Under the pieces are notes generated by a model, which was given only the letters and a program-made list of their open reading frames with translations, was not told where the DNA came from and did no database searches. 34,733 bases of DNA from Kiritimatiellales bacterium (GTDB taxonomy: Bacteria > Verrucomicrobiota > Kiritimatiellia > Kiritimatiellales > Pontiellaceae), in the NCBI GenBank assembly GCA_030595785.1, contig JAUVCG010000005.1, positions 1 to 34,733 on the forward strand. The letters are read 5' to 3'. Shown here in pieces: positions 24,649 through 32,734 of the stretch. How positions within the stretch are numbered: position 1 is the first letter of the stretch; the number at the start of each line of letters is the position of its first letter. The translations under genes were made by a program, and so were the position numbers.

Positions 24649-25948
24649 TTATTGGCGGCCGGTTACGACGGCGGCGCCGGTGTTGGTGTTGGCGAGCGCG
24701 GCGCGCAGGCGGGCCGAGGTGGAGGATCCAACGAGCTGCCGCAGTGTCACAGACTCAAGCTTCTTTTTCTTCAGCGCCTGGAGCTGCTTTTCCAGGTGCA
24801 GGAGGTTTTCTACCTCGATAATTGCGCCGGGAGCGAGGTCGGCGGCGGGCGTGACCGGAATTAGCCCTTCATAGGTGAGGACGGGCCAGACCAGTGCGTC
24901 GTACGCATCGCCGGGGGCGCGGTAGAATTTCGGGGTTTGGATGGTGTGGACGTTTTTGCGGATGTTGTTGAACTGCTCCAGCACCTTGCGTCCGTCTTGG
25001 AGTCCGGTGACAGGAGTGTCATCGTGGGAGCCGTTGCCGAGCTCGTGGCCGGCGGCAACCAGTTTGCGCAGGGCTTCTTTTTGCGCTTTGGCAGTGGCCT
25101 CGTTCACGAAGAAAGTGCCTTTGGTTCCGCCGGTTTTCAGCAGGTCAGCCGCGGCCTCCAGGTCGGCAGCCTTCCAGTCTGCTGGAAAGATGATGGCCAC
25201 CTGTTTTTCAGTGGTTGGAACGTTGCTGAGCGCTTCGCGCTGGATGTCGTAGAGCTCGCTGTCGGCCTGCGAGGCTTCGGCGGGATCCCACATCGCGCCG
25301 ATTTTTTTCAGCATGGCCACGGTTTCTTCGTGCAGCAGTCTGCGGTTATTGGTCAGCAGTTCGGTGAAGTGGGTCTTGATCATTGCGAGTGCGTCAACGG
25401 TCCCGTCGGCATAGTTTTCTGCAGGGAGCGTCATGTAGTCCGCCCAAACGTCACCCCAGAGCGGGAAGCAATAGTAGAGGCCGACTTTCAGGTCGCGGGC
25501 GCGGAAGGCAGCGACGAATTCGCGCACGATATCGCCTTTGCCGTCCTTGTAGTTTTTGAACATGGAGATGTCGTGATCGGTGGTGGCGCTGTCCCACAGA
25601 CAATATCCGCCGGTGTGCTTGGTCGTGAGAATTCCATGGCTTTGCCGAAAAAAACGTCGGGCGCCCAGCCATCGTGCTGTTCCCATTCGCCGTTGTGGAT
25701 ATACATGTCGTCGACGCGATCATTGGTGAACCAGTCGGCGGTGGTGCCCGTTCCTCCGTCGCCCTGGCCAAGCCATTCCTCGAAGCCGCGATCCATCGCA
25801 GGTGTCTGTAGCACCGGGTTGCCGTGGCACGACAGATCGCCGTAACCCTGATCATCGGTGTGATGACCACGATCACGTTGGGCTGTGATGCCGCCGAGGC
25901 AACGGCAGTGCTCAGCAGTAGCGCTCCGGTCAGGATTGATTTGACCAT
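24649..25948 (-). pseudogene. Sulfatase / GH29 fucosidase / polysaccharide-deacetylase-like chimera
   Basis: Start at 25948, 2 nt after the previous stop, with signal peptide MVKSILTGALLLSTAVASAA and a sulfatase opening SQPNVIVVIT. A one-base frameshift follows; the next frame gives DDQGYGDLSCHGNPVLQTPA, then jumps to RGFEEWLGQGDGG and HDGWAPDVFFGKAMEF, so the C-x-P-S-R segment is gone. At about 25635 the frame changes to GH29: GILTTKHTGGYCLWDSATTD to HFTELLTN. The nucleophile region is missing and the text resumes at RRLLHEETVAMLKKIGAMWD, the GH29 end. From about residue 155 of that frame, GTKGTFFVNEATAKAQKEAL, AAGHELGNGSHDD and FYRAPGDAYDALV are NodB-like deacetylase text, but its metal-site FDDG is replaced by FPAD. 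At least three genes are collapsed by four or so lesions; no function expected. Confidence 0.8.
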
Positions 25949-25950
25949 TT

Positions 25951-27192
25951 CTATTTCCCGTTGAATTCTTTTACGGCATCGAAGCAAGCCACAATGTTTT
26001 CGGCCGGAACCTCCGGCAGGATGTTGTGGATGGTGTTGAAGATGAAGCCGCCATCTTTCGAGAAGAGTTCACAGCGCTCCAGCACATGTTTGCGGACTTC
26101 TTCGGGCGTAGCCTTGTTCAGGATCGCGGCGGTATCGCATCCGCCACCCCAGAAGGTGATGTCTTTGCCGAACTCTTCCTTCAGCTTTTCCGGTTCCATT
26201 TCAAAGCAGTTGGTCTGAACCGGGTTGATGATGTCGTAGCCGGCTTCGATGAGATCCGGCATAACGCGGTAGATCGAGCCGCAGGAGTGCAGGAAGGTTT
26301 TCATCTGGCTGTTCTTGTGGACGAAGTCGTTCAGCATGGCGTGCCGCGGCTTGAACAGCTCGCGGTAGGTGTCCGGCGGCATGAAGAGTCCGCCGGTGGT
26401 GCCGAGGTCGTCGCCGAAGCGCAGGATGTCGACAATGTCGCCAACGGTGTTGCAGACTTTTTCCAGACCCTGGAGATGAATTTCCATCAGGGCATCGAGC
26501 AGGCCTTCCACCTCCTCGGGTTCAGTCAGCAGATCCATCAGAAAGTTATCGAGCTTGCGCAGGAAGGTGCCCCACTCAAACAGGTTGCAGCCGCAGGTGA
26601 TCATCAGCGCCTTGTCGGTGCTTTCGCGCAGTTTTAGGGTGCGCTCGCGCAACTCAACCCAGAAGTTGTCATCGGCGGCGTGGTCCCACGGGCTGTGGGC
26701 CATGTTTTGCCACAGCACCATATTCATGGCTTCGGGCAGGTTGCTGTAGTCGGAGGGGTAGTCGGCTTCGTAGGGAAAATGGGTCTGGTCGTAGAATGCG
26801 CCGTCGGCCGGCCGGCGGGCAATGACGATGCCGTCTACCTCAACTTCGTTGGAGCTGTCTCCGCGTTCCAAGGGTTGGAACCATTTCGGATATTGGGCGG
26901 TGGAACCGTCAAGCATGGTGATGTCGTACCAGTCGTCGTCGGCAGTGTTGAAGACGCGGCCGATGTCGATGATGTCGAGGCCGAGGGCGTCGATCACTTC
27001 GTCCTCCACCTGCGCAAGCTGCTGCACCACATCGAAAATGCGGGTGTGGCCGCTTTCTATACCGAGCGCCTTTTTAAGTTTGGTGTAGCCCATGGCCGAA
27101 ATTCCGGAGCTGGGGTTCGATCCCATATCGACCGGGATCTGATGGGTTTGCTGATGATTGATTGCTGCGAGTACGCGTTCTCTTGAAGTCAT
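25951..27192 (-). CDS. Uroporphyrinogen-decarboxylase-like (MtaA/CmuA-type) methyltransferase
   Basis: 413 residues, cytoplasmic, AAGGA before the ATG. TSRERVLAAINHQQTHQIPV at the N-terminus and FLHSCGSIYRVMPDLIEAGY, then ITFWGGGCDTAAIL, near the end are hallmarks of the URO-D superfamily; the His-x-Cys and later Cys are the zinc ligands of corrinoid or coenzyme-M methyltransferases (MtaA, CmuA) rather than of haem-pathway HemE. In PVC glycan loci such proteins are frequent and their acceptor is usually unknown. It could move methyl groups from methylated sugars or aromatics to a corrinoid protein, but no corrinoid protein is visible here. It is intact, and is coupled to the chimeric pseudogene downstream. 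Palindrome copy at 26866. Confidence 0.82.
   Translation of the reverse strand: MTSRERVLAAINHQQTHQIPVDMGSNPSSGISAMGYTKLKKALGIESGHTRIFDVVQQLAQVEDEVIDALGLDIIDIGRVFNTADDDWYDITMLDGSTAQYPKWFQPLERGDSSNEVEVDGIVIARRPADGAFYDQTHFPYEADYPSDYSNLPEAMNMVLWQNMAHSPWDHAADDNFWVELRERTLKLRESTDKALMITCGCNLFEWGTFLRKLDNFLMDLLTEPEEVEGLLDALMEIHLQGLEKVCNTVGDIVDILRFGDDLGTTGGLFMPPDTYRELFKPRHAMLNDFVHKNSQMKTFLHSCGSIYRVMPDLIEAGYDIINPVQTNCFEMEPEKLKEEFGKDITFWGGGCDTAAILNKATPEEVRKHVLERCELFSKDGGFIFNTIHNILPEVPAENIVACFDAVKEFNGK
26866..26880. repeat. Palindrome TTCCA-AGGGT-TGGAA
   Basis: Exact copy of the dispersed palindrome, inside the URO-D-family coding sequence. Confidence 0.7.
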
Positions 27193-27216
27193 TTTAATCC
27201 TTCTTCACTTATAGGG

Positions 27217-27657
27217 TTAATACTTCCGTTTGGGGCGAGGTGGAAACGCCCTGGTTATTGTCTTGTCGAAATGACATCGGGTCGGGAGTTTCTTGAGTTT
27301 TCCGAGGTTTTCGAACAGCCATTTGTGCGAGGTGCCGTGCGCGATGATTTTCCTGCGGGAATCGGTTACGGTGATCAAGTATCCACCCTATTTTTTGCCG
27401 CGGCGGTCACTATAAAAATCATTGTAGGCATAGCATAAAACCGGATTTCCAGAGAATGCGTGGGATCGTTTGTTTTCATGGGTAGGTGTGAAAACATCCC
27501 TTTGCCGATCCAGCAGAATATAGTTGTCGCCATCCACCTCCTCGCCGATGGCGAAGTATTCAACCTTGAGTTCATGGTTGTATGAACCCGCCGAGGTCTG
27601 CTTGATCTTGGCGGTGAACACATAGTCGATCATGTTGGGCGGAATCCATTGGATCAA
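27217..27657 (-). pseudogene. C-terminal half of an unrecognised protein, interrupted by TAG
   Basis: The frame runs from about 27657 (no convincing start; TTG only) through ELKVEYFAIGEEVDGDNYIL and HAFSGNPVLCYAYNDFYSDR, hits a TAG at 27388-27390 right after GKK, and continues in the same frame as GGYLITVTDSRRKIIAHGTS and KWLFENLGKLKKLPTRCHFD to a TAA at 27217-27219. Both halves look like one protein, so I call an N-terminally truncated pseudogene with an in-frame stop. The basic C-terminus (PPRPKRKY) is notable. I do not recognise the family. Confidence 0.6.
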
Positions 27658-27694
27658 GGTGCCTGGAAAGAAAAATTATTCTGCCTATTTGTTT

Positions 27695-28570
27695 CTATTT
27701 TTTCTGTTCGGGGATTTTATCCATCATCAGCCACGGGCCGCTGGCGCCGGGCAGGGGATCCTGACAGGGATCGGTAAGTTTCCACCAGCGCTGGTTGCAG
27801 GGGTCGGCCTTGTTCATTTCGCCGTCTTTCTCGGCGTCGGTTCCGACATAGTCCACGTGGAAAAACTCATAGAGCTCGTCACCAATCTCGACGAAGAAGA
27901 CGGAGAAGTTGCGGTAGTTACCGCGCACCATTTGGTCGACGACACCGGGCCAGACGGTTTGGTGGAGCGAGCGGTATTCAGCCTCTTTTTCCGGCTTGAT
28001 GCGGGTGACCATGGCGAAGCGGTCGGCGGGTTCGCCCTTTTTCTGCGAGGCGCGGATATAATTGATCCACTCCATCTGAAGCCACTTGGTTCCGTAACGC
28101 GCGGCACGCGGGTGCGGCTCGATCAGTCTTTCCAATGCCTGGATGCCCTCGGCGCTTTCAAAGTCGGCGGCGGCTTGTAAATATTCGATTCCTTCATAGT
28201 CGAAGTAGATCATGATCCAGGTCTTTCCGGCAAACGTCTGCTTGTAGGTGGCGAGGTTGGTGATCTTTTTCTTTTTCAGCGCTTTGACCGCTTTTTTAGA
28301 GGAGAGCGTCTGCAGCGTTTCAGCCAGTGCGTCCTCCGCGCCGGCTTTGGCGGCGGCGATCAGGCCGACGCGGGTCGGTCCGCCGCTCATCAGACGGTTT
28401 TCGTAGGGCGAAAAGCCGAATGCGGACAGGCTAGAGAGGGCGAGCAGGATGATGAATAAACCACGAAATACACTAAGCACACGAAATCCGTGCGCTGAAT
28501 TTCTTTCGTGTGGTTCGTGTTTTTCGTGGGTCCCTCTTCCGATGCAAAGTTGTAGGCGTGTCAGCTTCAT
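27695..28570 (-). CDS. Tandem L-rhamnose mutarotase-like protein with repeat-invaded signal peptide
   Basis: 291 residues from ATG 28570, which has AAGGAG 7 nt upstream. The C-terminal domain (about 185-285) is a clear RhaM-type mutarotase: RFAMVTRIKPEKEAEYRSLH, VWPGVVDQM, NYRNFSVFFVEIG, then RWWKLTDPCQDPLPG. It interconverts alpha and beta anomers of L-rhamnose or a similar deoxysugar. The N-terminal domain (about 60-170) is a more divergent copy. Residues about 11-36 (RGTHEKHEPHERNSAHGFRV) are encoded by the 28458-28531 inverted repeat, which splits a signal peptide whose hydrophobic part IILLALSSLSAFG remains in frame. So export is plausible. It is 14 nt downstream of a sodium/sugar symporter, a sensible pairing for sugar uptake. 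Confidence 0.85.
   Translation of the reverse strand: MKLTRLQLCIGRGTHEKHEPHERNSAHGFRVLSVFRGLFIILLALSSLSAFGFSPYENRLMSGGPTRVGLIAAAKAGAEDALAETLQTLSSKKAVKALKKKKITNLATYKQTFAGKTWIMIYFDYEGIEYLQAAADFESAEGIQALERLIEPHPRAARYGTKWLQMEWINYIRASQKKGEPADRFAMVTRIKPEKEAEYRSLHQTVWPGVVDQMVRGNYRNFSVFFVEIGDELYEFFHVDYVGTDAEKDGEMNKADPCNQRWWKLTDPCQDPLPGASGPWLMMDKIPEQKK
28458..28531. repeat. TTCGTG-rich inverted repeat inside the mutarotase gene
   Basis: Left arm ACCACGAAATACACTAAG plus CACACGAAA (28458-28484) and right arm TTTCGTGTGGTTCGTG plus TTTTTCGTGGGT (28504-28531) pair over about 27 bp with three mismatches or bulges and a loop of about 19 nt. It encodes the peptide THEKHEPHE in frame. From memory, similar CACGAA/TTCGTG palindromes are dispersed in many environmental genomes. 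Confidence 0.75.
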
Positions 28571-28584
28571 GGTTGGTCTCCTTG

Positions 28585-30294
28585 TTATGGATTGCAGTGC
28601 GCTTCGATCTTGGCGGCGTTTTCCGGGTTGGCGGTTTTCCAAGCATCCATTTTTTCTTCGGACGGGGCGCGGAAGAGGAAGTAGATGGTGGAGGCGGCCA
28701 GCAGCACAATGATGGAGAGGACTTTATAGTTCATCAGACCCTTGGCTCCGGGAATCCGCAACGGCGTTAACGGGGAGTCCCAGGCCATGGATCGGTTCTC
28801 TTCCGTATTGGTGTCTTCGCCCATTTTTGAAACGATAATCATGATCAGGATGCAGATTCCGCAGAGAATGCCGGAGGCGTGCATTGAGCCCAGCGGCCAG
28901 CCCGTGTGCTTCTTGGCCAACTCAAGGCCGAAAACAATCATGCCCATGGTAAACCCGGACCACAGAGTGATGACGGCGGCCTTGGCGGTGGCCCGCTTCC
29001 AGAAGATGCCGACCATGAAGACGGCGGTGATCGGCGGGGCGACGTAGCAGATCATGGCGACGATCGCCTGGAAAATGGTGTCGAATTGACCGATGATCGG
29101 CGACCAGAGGATGGCCAGCACTACACTGGTAACCGTGGCGATACGACCGATGCGTACCAGCTTCTTGTTGGAGGTTTCGGGTCTGAAGCGTTTGTAGAGG
29201 TCGAAGGAGAACAGCGTGGCGATGGAGTTGAGGGCGCCGGCAATGGTGCCCATCAGTGCCGCCATCAAGGCCGCCACGATTAAGCCGCGCAGGCCGGATG
29301 GTAGTAGGTTTACAACCATGTGGGCGAAGGCCTCCTTGGAGTCGGCCAGTTCCGGGAGCAATCCCTTGTTGATCAGGGCCAGGCAAAGCAGGCCGGGCAA
29401 GACAAAGAGGAACATGGGCAACAGCTTGAGGAAGGCCGCAAACAGGGCGCCCGCCTTGCCATGTTCCTCGTTCTTGGCTCCGAGAACGCGTTGCACAATG
29501 GTCTGGTCGGTACACCAGTACCAAATGCCGATGACGGGATAGCCCACGAGCACGGCGTGCCAGGGCAGTCCGCTAAAATCATTTCCGTCGCGGATCACCG
29601 AGAGCATGTTGGGGCCGACCGTGGCTTGCAGGGTTTGCCAGTCGCCCAGCTTGTTGAAGGCGAAGATGGTGATGATGGTCGATCCAATCAGCAGCGTGGT
29701 GGTCTGGATGGCATCGGTCAGGGTGACGGCCAGAAGCCCGCCAACCACCACGTAGAGGCCGGTGGCCAGGGCGATCACAATCATGGTCGGGAATAGGGCG
29801 CTCAGCGCCGTGCTCCAGCCCATGAGGGCATTGATTACGGCTCCGCCTGCATAAAGGGAGACCCCAATATGGATGAAGATGGCGGAAATGATGGAGATGA
29901 AGGCCAGAAAGTCGCGGCTCTTTCGGCAGAATCGCTTCTCCAGGAAGTCCGGCAGGGTGGTGACGTGCGAGCGCAGGTAGAAGGGGACGAAGAAGACGGC
30001 CAACATGACCAGCGTGAAAATGGCGGCCAGCTCGAAGTTGGCATAGGCCATGCCCGTTTTGTAGCCCTGTTCGGCCAGCCCGACAATGTGAACGGTCGAA
30101 ATGTTGGTGGAAAAAAGCGATAGCCCGATGATCGGCCACTTCAGGGTGCGCGCCGCCAGAAAGTAGGCGCCCTCGTCTTGTTCTCCGCCTGATCGAGCGG
30201 CCTTGCGTTTTTGGAAATATGCCGAGCCGCAGCCGACCGTGATGATCATCAGCATGTAGCCGATCAAAATTGAAAAATCGAGTATGTTAAGCAT
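28585..30294 (-). CDS. Sodium:solute symporter (SSS family), likely sugar uptake
   Basis: 569 residues with about 13-14 hydrophobic segments. ILIGYMLMIITVGCGSAYF is TM1, AARTLKWPIIGLSLFSTNIS holds the conserved Na+-site region after the cytoplasmic loop, and GGLLAVTLTDAIQTTTLLIG is the SSS signature helix. IWYWCTDQTIVQRVLGAKN matches the SGLT-like sugar branch. TIAGALNSIATLFSFDLYKR follows as another conserved helix. It sits in the inner membrane and couples Na+ to sugar import; with the rhamnose mutarotase immediately downstream, L-rhamnose, L-fucose or a related sugar is the likely cargo (inference). AAGGAG lies 10 nt before the ATG at 30294. It appears complete. Confidence 0.9.
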   Translation of the reverse strand: MLNILDFSILIGYMLMIITVGCGSAYFQKRKAARSGGEQDEGAYFLAARTLKWPIIGLSLFSTNISTVHIVGLAEQGYKTGMAYANFELAAIFTLVMLAVFFVPFYLRSHVTTLPDFLEKRFCRKSRDFLAFISIISAIFIHIGVSLYAGGAVINALMGWSTALSALFPTMIVIALATGLYVVVGGLLAVTLTDAIQTTTLLIGSTIITIFAFNKLGDWQTLQATVGPNMLSVIRDGNDFSGLPWHAVLVGYPVIGIWYWCTDQTIVQRVLGAKNEEHGKAGALFAAFLKLLPMFLFVLPGLLCLALINKGLLPELADSKEAFAHMVVNLLPSGLRGLIVAALMAALMGTIAGALNSIATLFSFDLYKRFRPETSNKKLVRIGRIATVTSVVLAILWSPIIGQFDTIFQAIVAMICYVAPPITAVFMVGIFWKRATAKAAVITLWSGFTMGMIVFGLELAKKHTGWPLGSMHASGILCGICILIMIIVSKMGEDTNTEENRSMAWDSPLTPLRIPGAKGLMNYKVLSIIVLLAASTIYFLFRAPSEEKMDAWKTANPENAAKIEAHCNP

Positions 30295-30433
30295 TAGGCA
30301 GTTATCTCCTTATTTTAAATATTTCCTTAATGTACTTATATAATGCCCCCGTTTAGGCAAAAAAACTTCCAAGATTGATGTTGGTAAAATTCCGACATCG
30401 TTCTCTTTGTGCTCACGAGCAAAGCAGTTCACG
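30295..30433 (-). promoter_or_regulatory. AT-rich upstream region of the symporter gene
   Basis: 139 bp between the isomerase stop and the symporter start, AT-rich, with GCATTATATAAG on the minus strand (about 30332-30343) as a possible -10 region and a T-rich stretch TTTTTTTGCC just upstream of it. The latter could also serve as the tail of a terminator for the isomerase, but I see no strong hairpin. An own promoter for the symporter-mutarotase pair is plausible. Confidence 0.35.
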
Positions 30434-31249
30434 TTATGGGGCCATTCTTTTTTTTAGCACATCCAGCATATGAAGGTTAAGCTCCCATTGATCGGATACC
30501 GGCTCCTGTGTATGCGGAATCACCGGTGTGTAGGGCGGCGGTCCGAATTCGGTGGTAATGGTGAATGCCGACGATCCCTTCTCGTCATGCGCCGCAATGA
30601 TTTGATCCCACCATCCGAGATAGAGATCGACTGCTTCCCGCCATTCCGGCGCGCGCGGGTCGTTGACCTGCGGCCCCTGGTCATGCCCGATCCGGGCATG
30701 GATGTGATCAGCTCGTTCAATCGCCGCGTCAACCGATGCTTTTTGATCCTGTAGGAACGATTCCGAGACACAGCACCAGTGGGAAAAGTCGGCCGTAAGC
30801 CGAAGGCCGGGGCGTTGTTCCAGATAGCGACGTGTCAGGGCTGCGGAAAACGGAAAGCGCCCGCGATGCGTTTCATGCACCACCGGGACATTGAAGGCTT
30901 CGCCGATTTCTGCCGCGATATCAATCAACTCCAGGTTTTGCTCGAAGGTGAACCAGTCGCGCCCGGTATGGGAATTGATGAGCCGGGGTTTGAACGCTGC
31001 GATGCGCTCCAGACTGGCGCGGTAGTGCGCCCGGTGCGTTTCGAAGTCGGCCATTCGCGTGCCGGAATGCTGAGCAACATAATCCAATCCGTTCGCCGCC
31101 AGCAGCTCAATCTGCTTCTTTGCATCGTCCGGATCTTCCGCCAGATTAAGTTCCATGCCATTGAAGCCGGCCGCGGTAAGCCGCGCACAGTAGTGCTCGA
31201 ATTCTTCATGTTCATAGCCCCATTGGGGAGAGTAAAATTTGATCTCCAT
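30434..31249 (-). CDS. Sugar phosphate isomerase/epimerase (AP-endonuclease-2 fold)
   Basis: 271 residues. MEIKFYSPQWGYEHEEFEHY at the N-terminus with AAGGA 5 nt before ATG 31249 fixes the start; a longer frame to 31549 would run deep into the upstream gene. It is a TIM barrel of the xylose-isomerase-like superfamily: GFNGMELNLAEDPDDAKKQI, INSHTGRDWFTFEQNLEL, FNVPVVHETHRGRFPFSAAL, LTADFSHWCCVSES and ADHIHARIGHDQGPQVNDP, with Glu/Asp/His residues (HETHRGR, DFSHW, HARIGHDQG, TTEFGPP) suited to a divalent metal. Likely isomerises or epimerises an imported sugar or sugar acid. The upstream desaturase-Rieske gene ends 10 nt before its start, so the two are cotranscribed. Confidence 0.85.
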   Translation of the reverse strand: MEIKFYSPQWGYEHEEFEHYCARLTAAGFNGMELNLAEDPDDAKKQIELLAANGLDYVAQHSGTRMADFETHRAHYRASLERIAAFKPRLINSHTGRDWFTFEQNLELIDIAAEIGEAFNVPVVHETHRGRFPFSAALTRRYLEQRPGLRLTADFSHWCCVSESFLQDQKASVDAAIERADHIHARIGHDQGPQVNDPRAPEWREAVDLYLGWWDQIIAAHDEKGSSAFTITTEFGPPPYTPVIPHTQEPVSDQWELNLHMLDVLKKRMAP

Positions 31250-31259
31250 AAAATCCTTT

Positions 31260-32648
31260 TCAATCGGGAAGACCCAGTTGAACCTCTCCGTTTTCAATCC
31301 GAACCGGGAATATCCGCATCTTATTGCAGGCCGGGGAGAGTGTAGCCTCTCCGGTGCGGATGTCGAAGCGTCCGTTGTGCGCCGGGCATTCGATCTGTCC
31401 GTCGATGACAAAACCGCGAGAAAGTTTGGCGCCGGCGTGCGAGCATTTGTTCGACATGGCGTGGTAGCCGTCGCTGAGGCGGTAGACGGCGTACTGCTCT
31501 CCATTATGCTGGAACTCCAGTACATCATCCGTCGGCATATCTTTTGCATCCGGTACGTCGATCCAGACCGATGGGCTGGATGCTTCTACAACCACGGTTT
31601 CACTCGCTTCTGTTTCAGGAACCGTTTCGGGTTTTCCAAGGTCTGGAAGATGGGTGCTCTGCGGCGTGGCGGGATATTCGGCCGGGAGCTGCGGCGTGAC
31701 GTGATAGTCATAGTCTTTCTGCTGCCGCAGAATCGTCGGGATAATTTCGCGGTAGGCGTGCCATACGCTTGGGTACATCGGCGGAAGCTGGTGCTTTATT
31801 TTTTTGTTCAGCTTGCGCAGCGCGTGGAATGGCACGGTCGGGAACATGTGGTGTTCGGTGTGGTACTGCATATTCCAATAGAGGAAACTGGTGATCGGAT
31901 CGACCCAAACATTGCGGCAGATCAGGCGGTGATCGTAGACGTTCTGCTCAAGACCGACATGCTGCGTGTCGTTGAGCAGGGTCGGGATGAAGGCTCCGTA
32001 GAAGCGGGCAAACAGGGTGTATACCAGCGGAAGAATGGTTCCGAAAACAAAGCAGGAGGCAATGATGAGGGCGTAGCCCAGCAGCCAAAGACGGGAGCTC
32101 CAGATCATGGCCTTCCAGTCGCTCTCAGGAACCAGTTCCTTGTCGGCAGGGGGAATGATACCGAAGGCATGGTTGATGATCGGGCCGGGTTTGAAAATGC
32201 CGATTCCGAAAAACTGGCCGACCAGGGTCGGGATGTCGGCCGGACGCGGGGTAATCACCTCGGGGTCATCGCCGATCAGGTAGGTGTAGGTATGGTGCTG
32301 GGCATGTCCCCAGCGATCATAGATCGGTTCCGCTCCATGGGCGAACCCGGAAATCCAGTGCACCAACTCATTCAGCCAGACGGATTTGAACACGGTCCGG
32401 TGATGGGTTTCGTGCATGAGATGGTTCAGGAAGCAATAGACGGTTCCATAGGCAAAAAATGCTGGAATCATCCACGGCGTGCCTATCGCGCGATAGGCGA
32501 GAATTCCGAGGCCGATGAGTACGGCGAAGAAGGCAACGGTGTGAGCCAGTCCTTTCAGGTCGCTTCGCTGCATAAGTGCCTTTATTTCCTCTCGGGAAAT
32601 ATCGCACCTATACCAACGATCGAGGGTGTCGATGTCGTCTGCTTTCAT
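31260..32648 (-). CDS. Membrane fatty-acid-desaturase-type di-iron protein fused to a Rieske domain
   Basis: 462 residues. Residues about 30-310 are a membrane desaturase/hydroxylase with three His boxes: HETHH (79-83), HAQHH (115-119) and HTEHH (263-267), plus hydrophobic segments such as AFFAVLIGLGILAYRAIG and GYALIIASCFVFGTILPLVY. A proline-rich linker (about 315-360) leads to a Rieske [2Fe-2S] domain: CSHAG (C402, H404) and CPAHNG (C421, H424). The fusion supplies its own electron carrier, as in oxygenases. Substrate is unknown. Cotranscription with a sugar isomerase and proximity to a symporter, mutarotase and URO-D methyltransferase suggest oxidation of a sugar or glycan-derived compound, possibly O-demethylation, rather than lipid desaturation; this is inference. 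Oxygen use would be notable in a presumed anaerobe. Palindrome copy at 31634. Confidence 0.87.
   Translation of the reverse strand: MKADDIDTLDRWYRCDISREEIKALMQRSDLKGLAHTVAFFAVLIGLGILAYRAIGTPWMIPAFFAYGTVYCFLNHLMHETHHRTVFKSVWLNELVHWISGFAHGAEPIYDRWGHAQHHTYTYLIGDDPEVITPRPADIPTLVGQFFGIGIFKPGPIINHAFGIIPPADKELVPESDWKAMIWSSRLWLLGYALIIASCFVFGTILPLVYTLFARFYGAFIPTLLNDTQHVGLEQNVYDHRLICRNVWVDPITSFLYWNMQYHTEHHMFPTVPFHALRKLNKKIKHQLPPMYPSVWHAYREIIPTILRQQKDYDYHVTPQLPAEYPATPQSTHLPDLGKPETVPETEASETVVVEASSPSVWIDVPDAKDMPTDDVLEFQHNGEQYAVYRLSDGYHAMSNKCSHAGAKLSRGFVIDGQIECPAHNGRFDIRTGEATLSPACNKMRIFPVRIENGEVQLGLPD
31634..31648. repeat. Palindrome TTCCA-AGGTC-TGGAA
   Basis: Exact copy of the dispersed palindrome, in the linker-coding part of the desaturase-Rieske gene. 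Confidence 0.7.
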
Positions 32649-32734
32649 GGTTGGTTCGCCTTGTGATTTCCCCCGAAAACACCCCGACTAAATCCTATTT
32701 ACTTCAGTACTATCGAGCTAAATATGGCACCGCT

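Noticed and set aside
25951-27192. HemE (haem biosynthesis) identity for the URO-D-family gene
   Set aside because: The HSCGS zinc motif and catabolic context fit the MtaA/CmuA methyltransferase branch, and no haem genes are nearby.
28441-28535. CRISPR-like repeated CACGAA units
   Set aside because: The units form one inverted repeat without regular spacers or multiple identical direct repeats.
31250-31549. N-terminal extension of the isomerase frame
   Set aside because: It lies inside the Rieske-coding part of the upstream gene in another frame; the start at 31249 has a ribosome site and matches the family.
31239-32666. 475-codon plus-strand open frame opposite the desaturase-Rieske gene
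   Set aside because: The minus strand shows all three His boxes and a Rieske motif; the plus frame has no recognisable domain.
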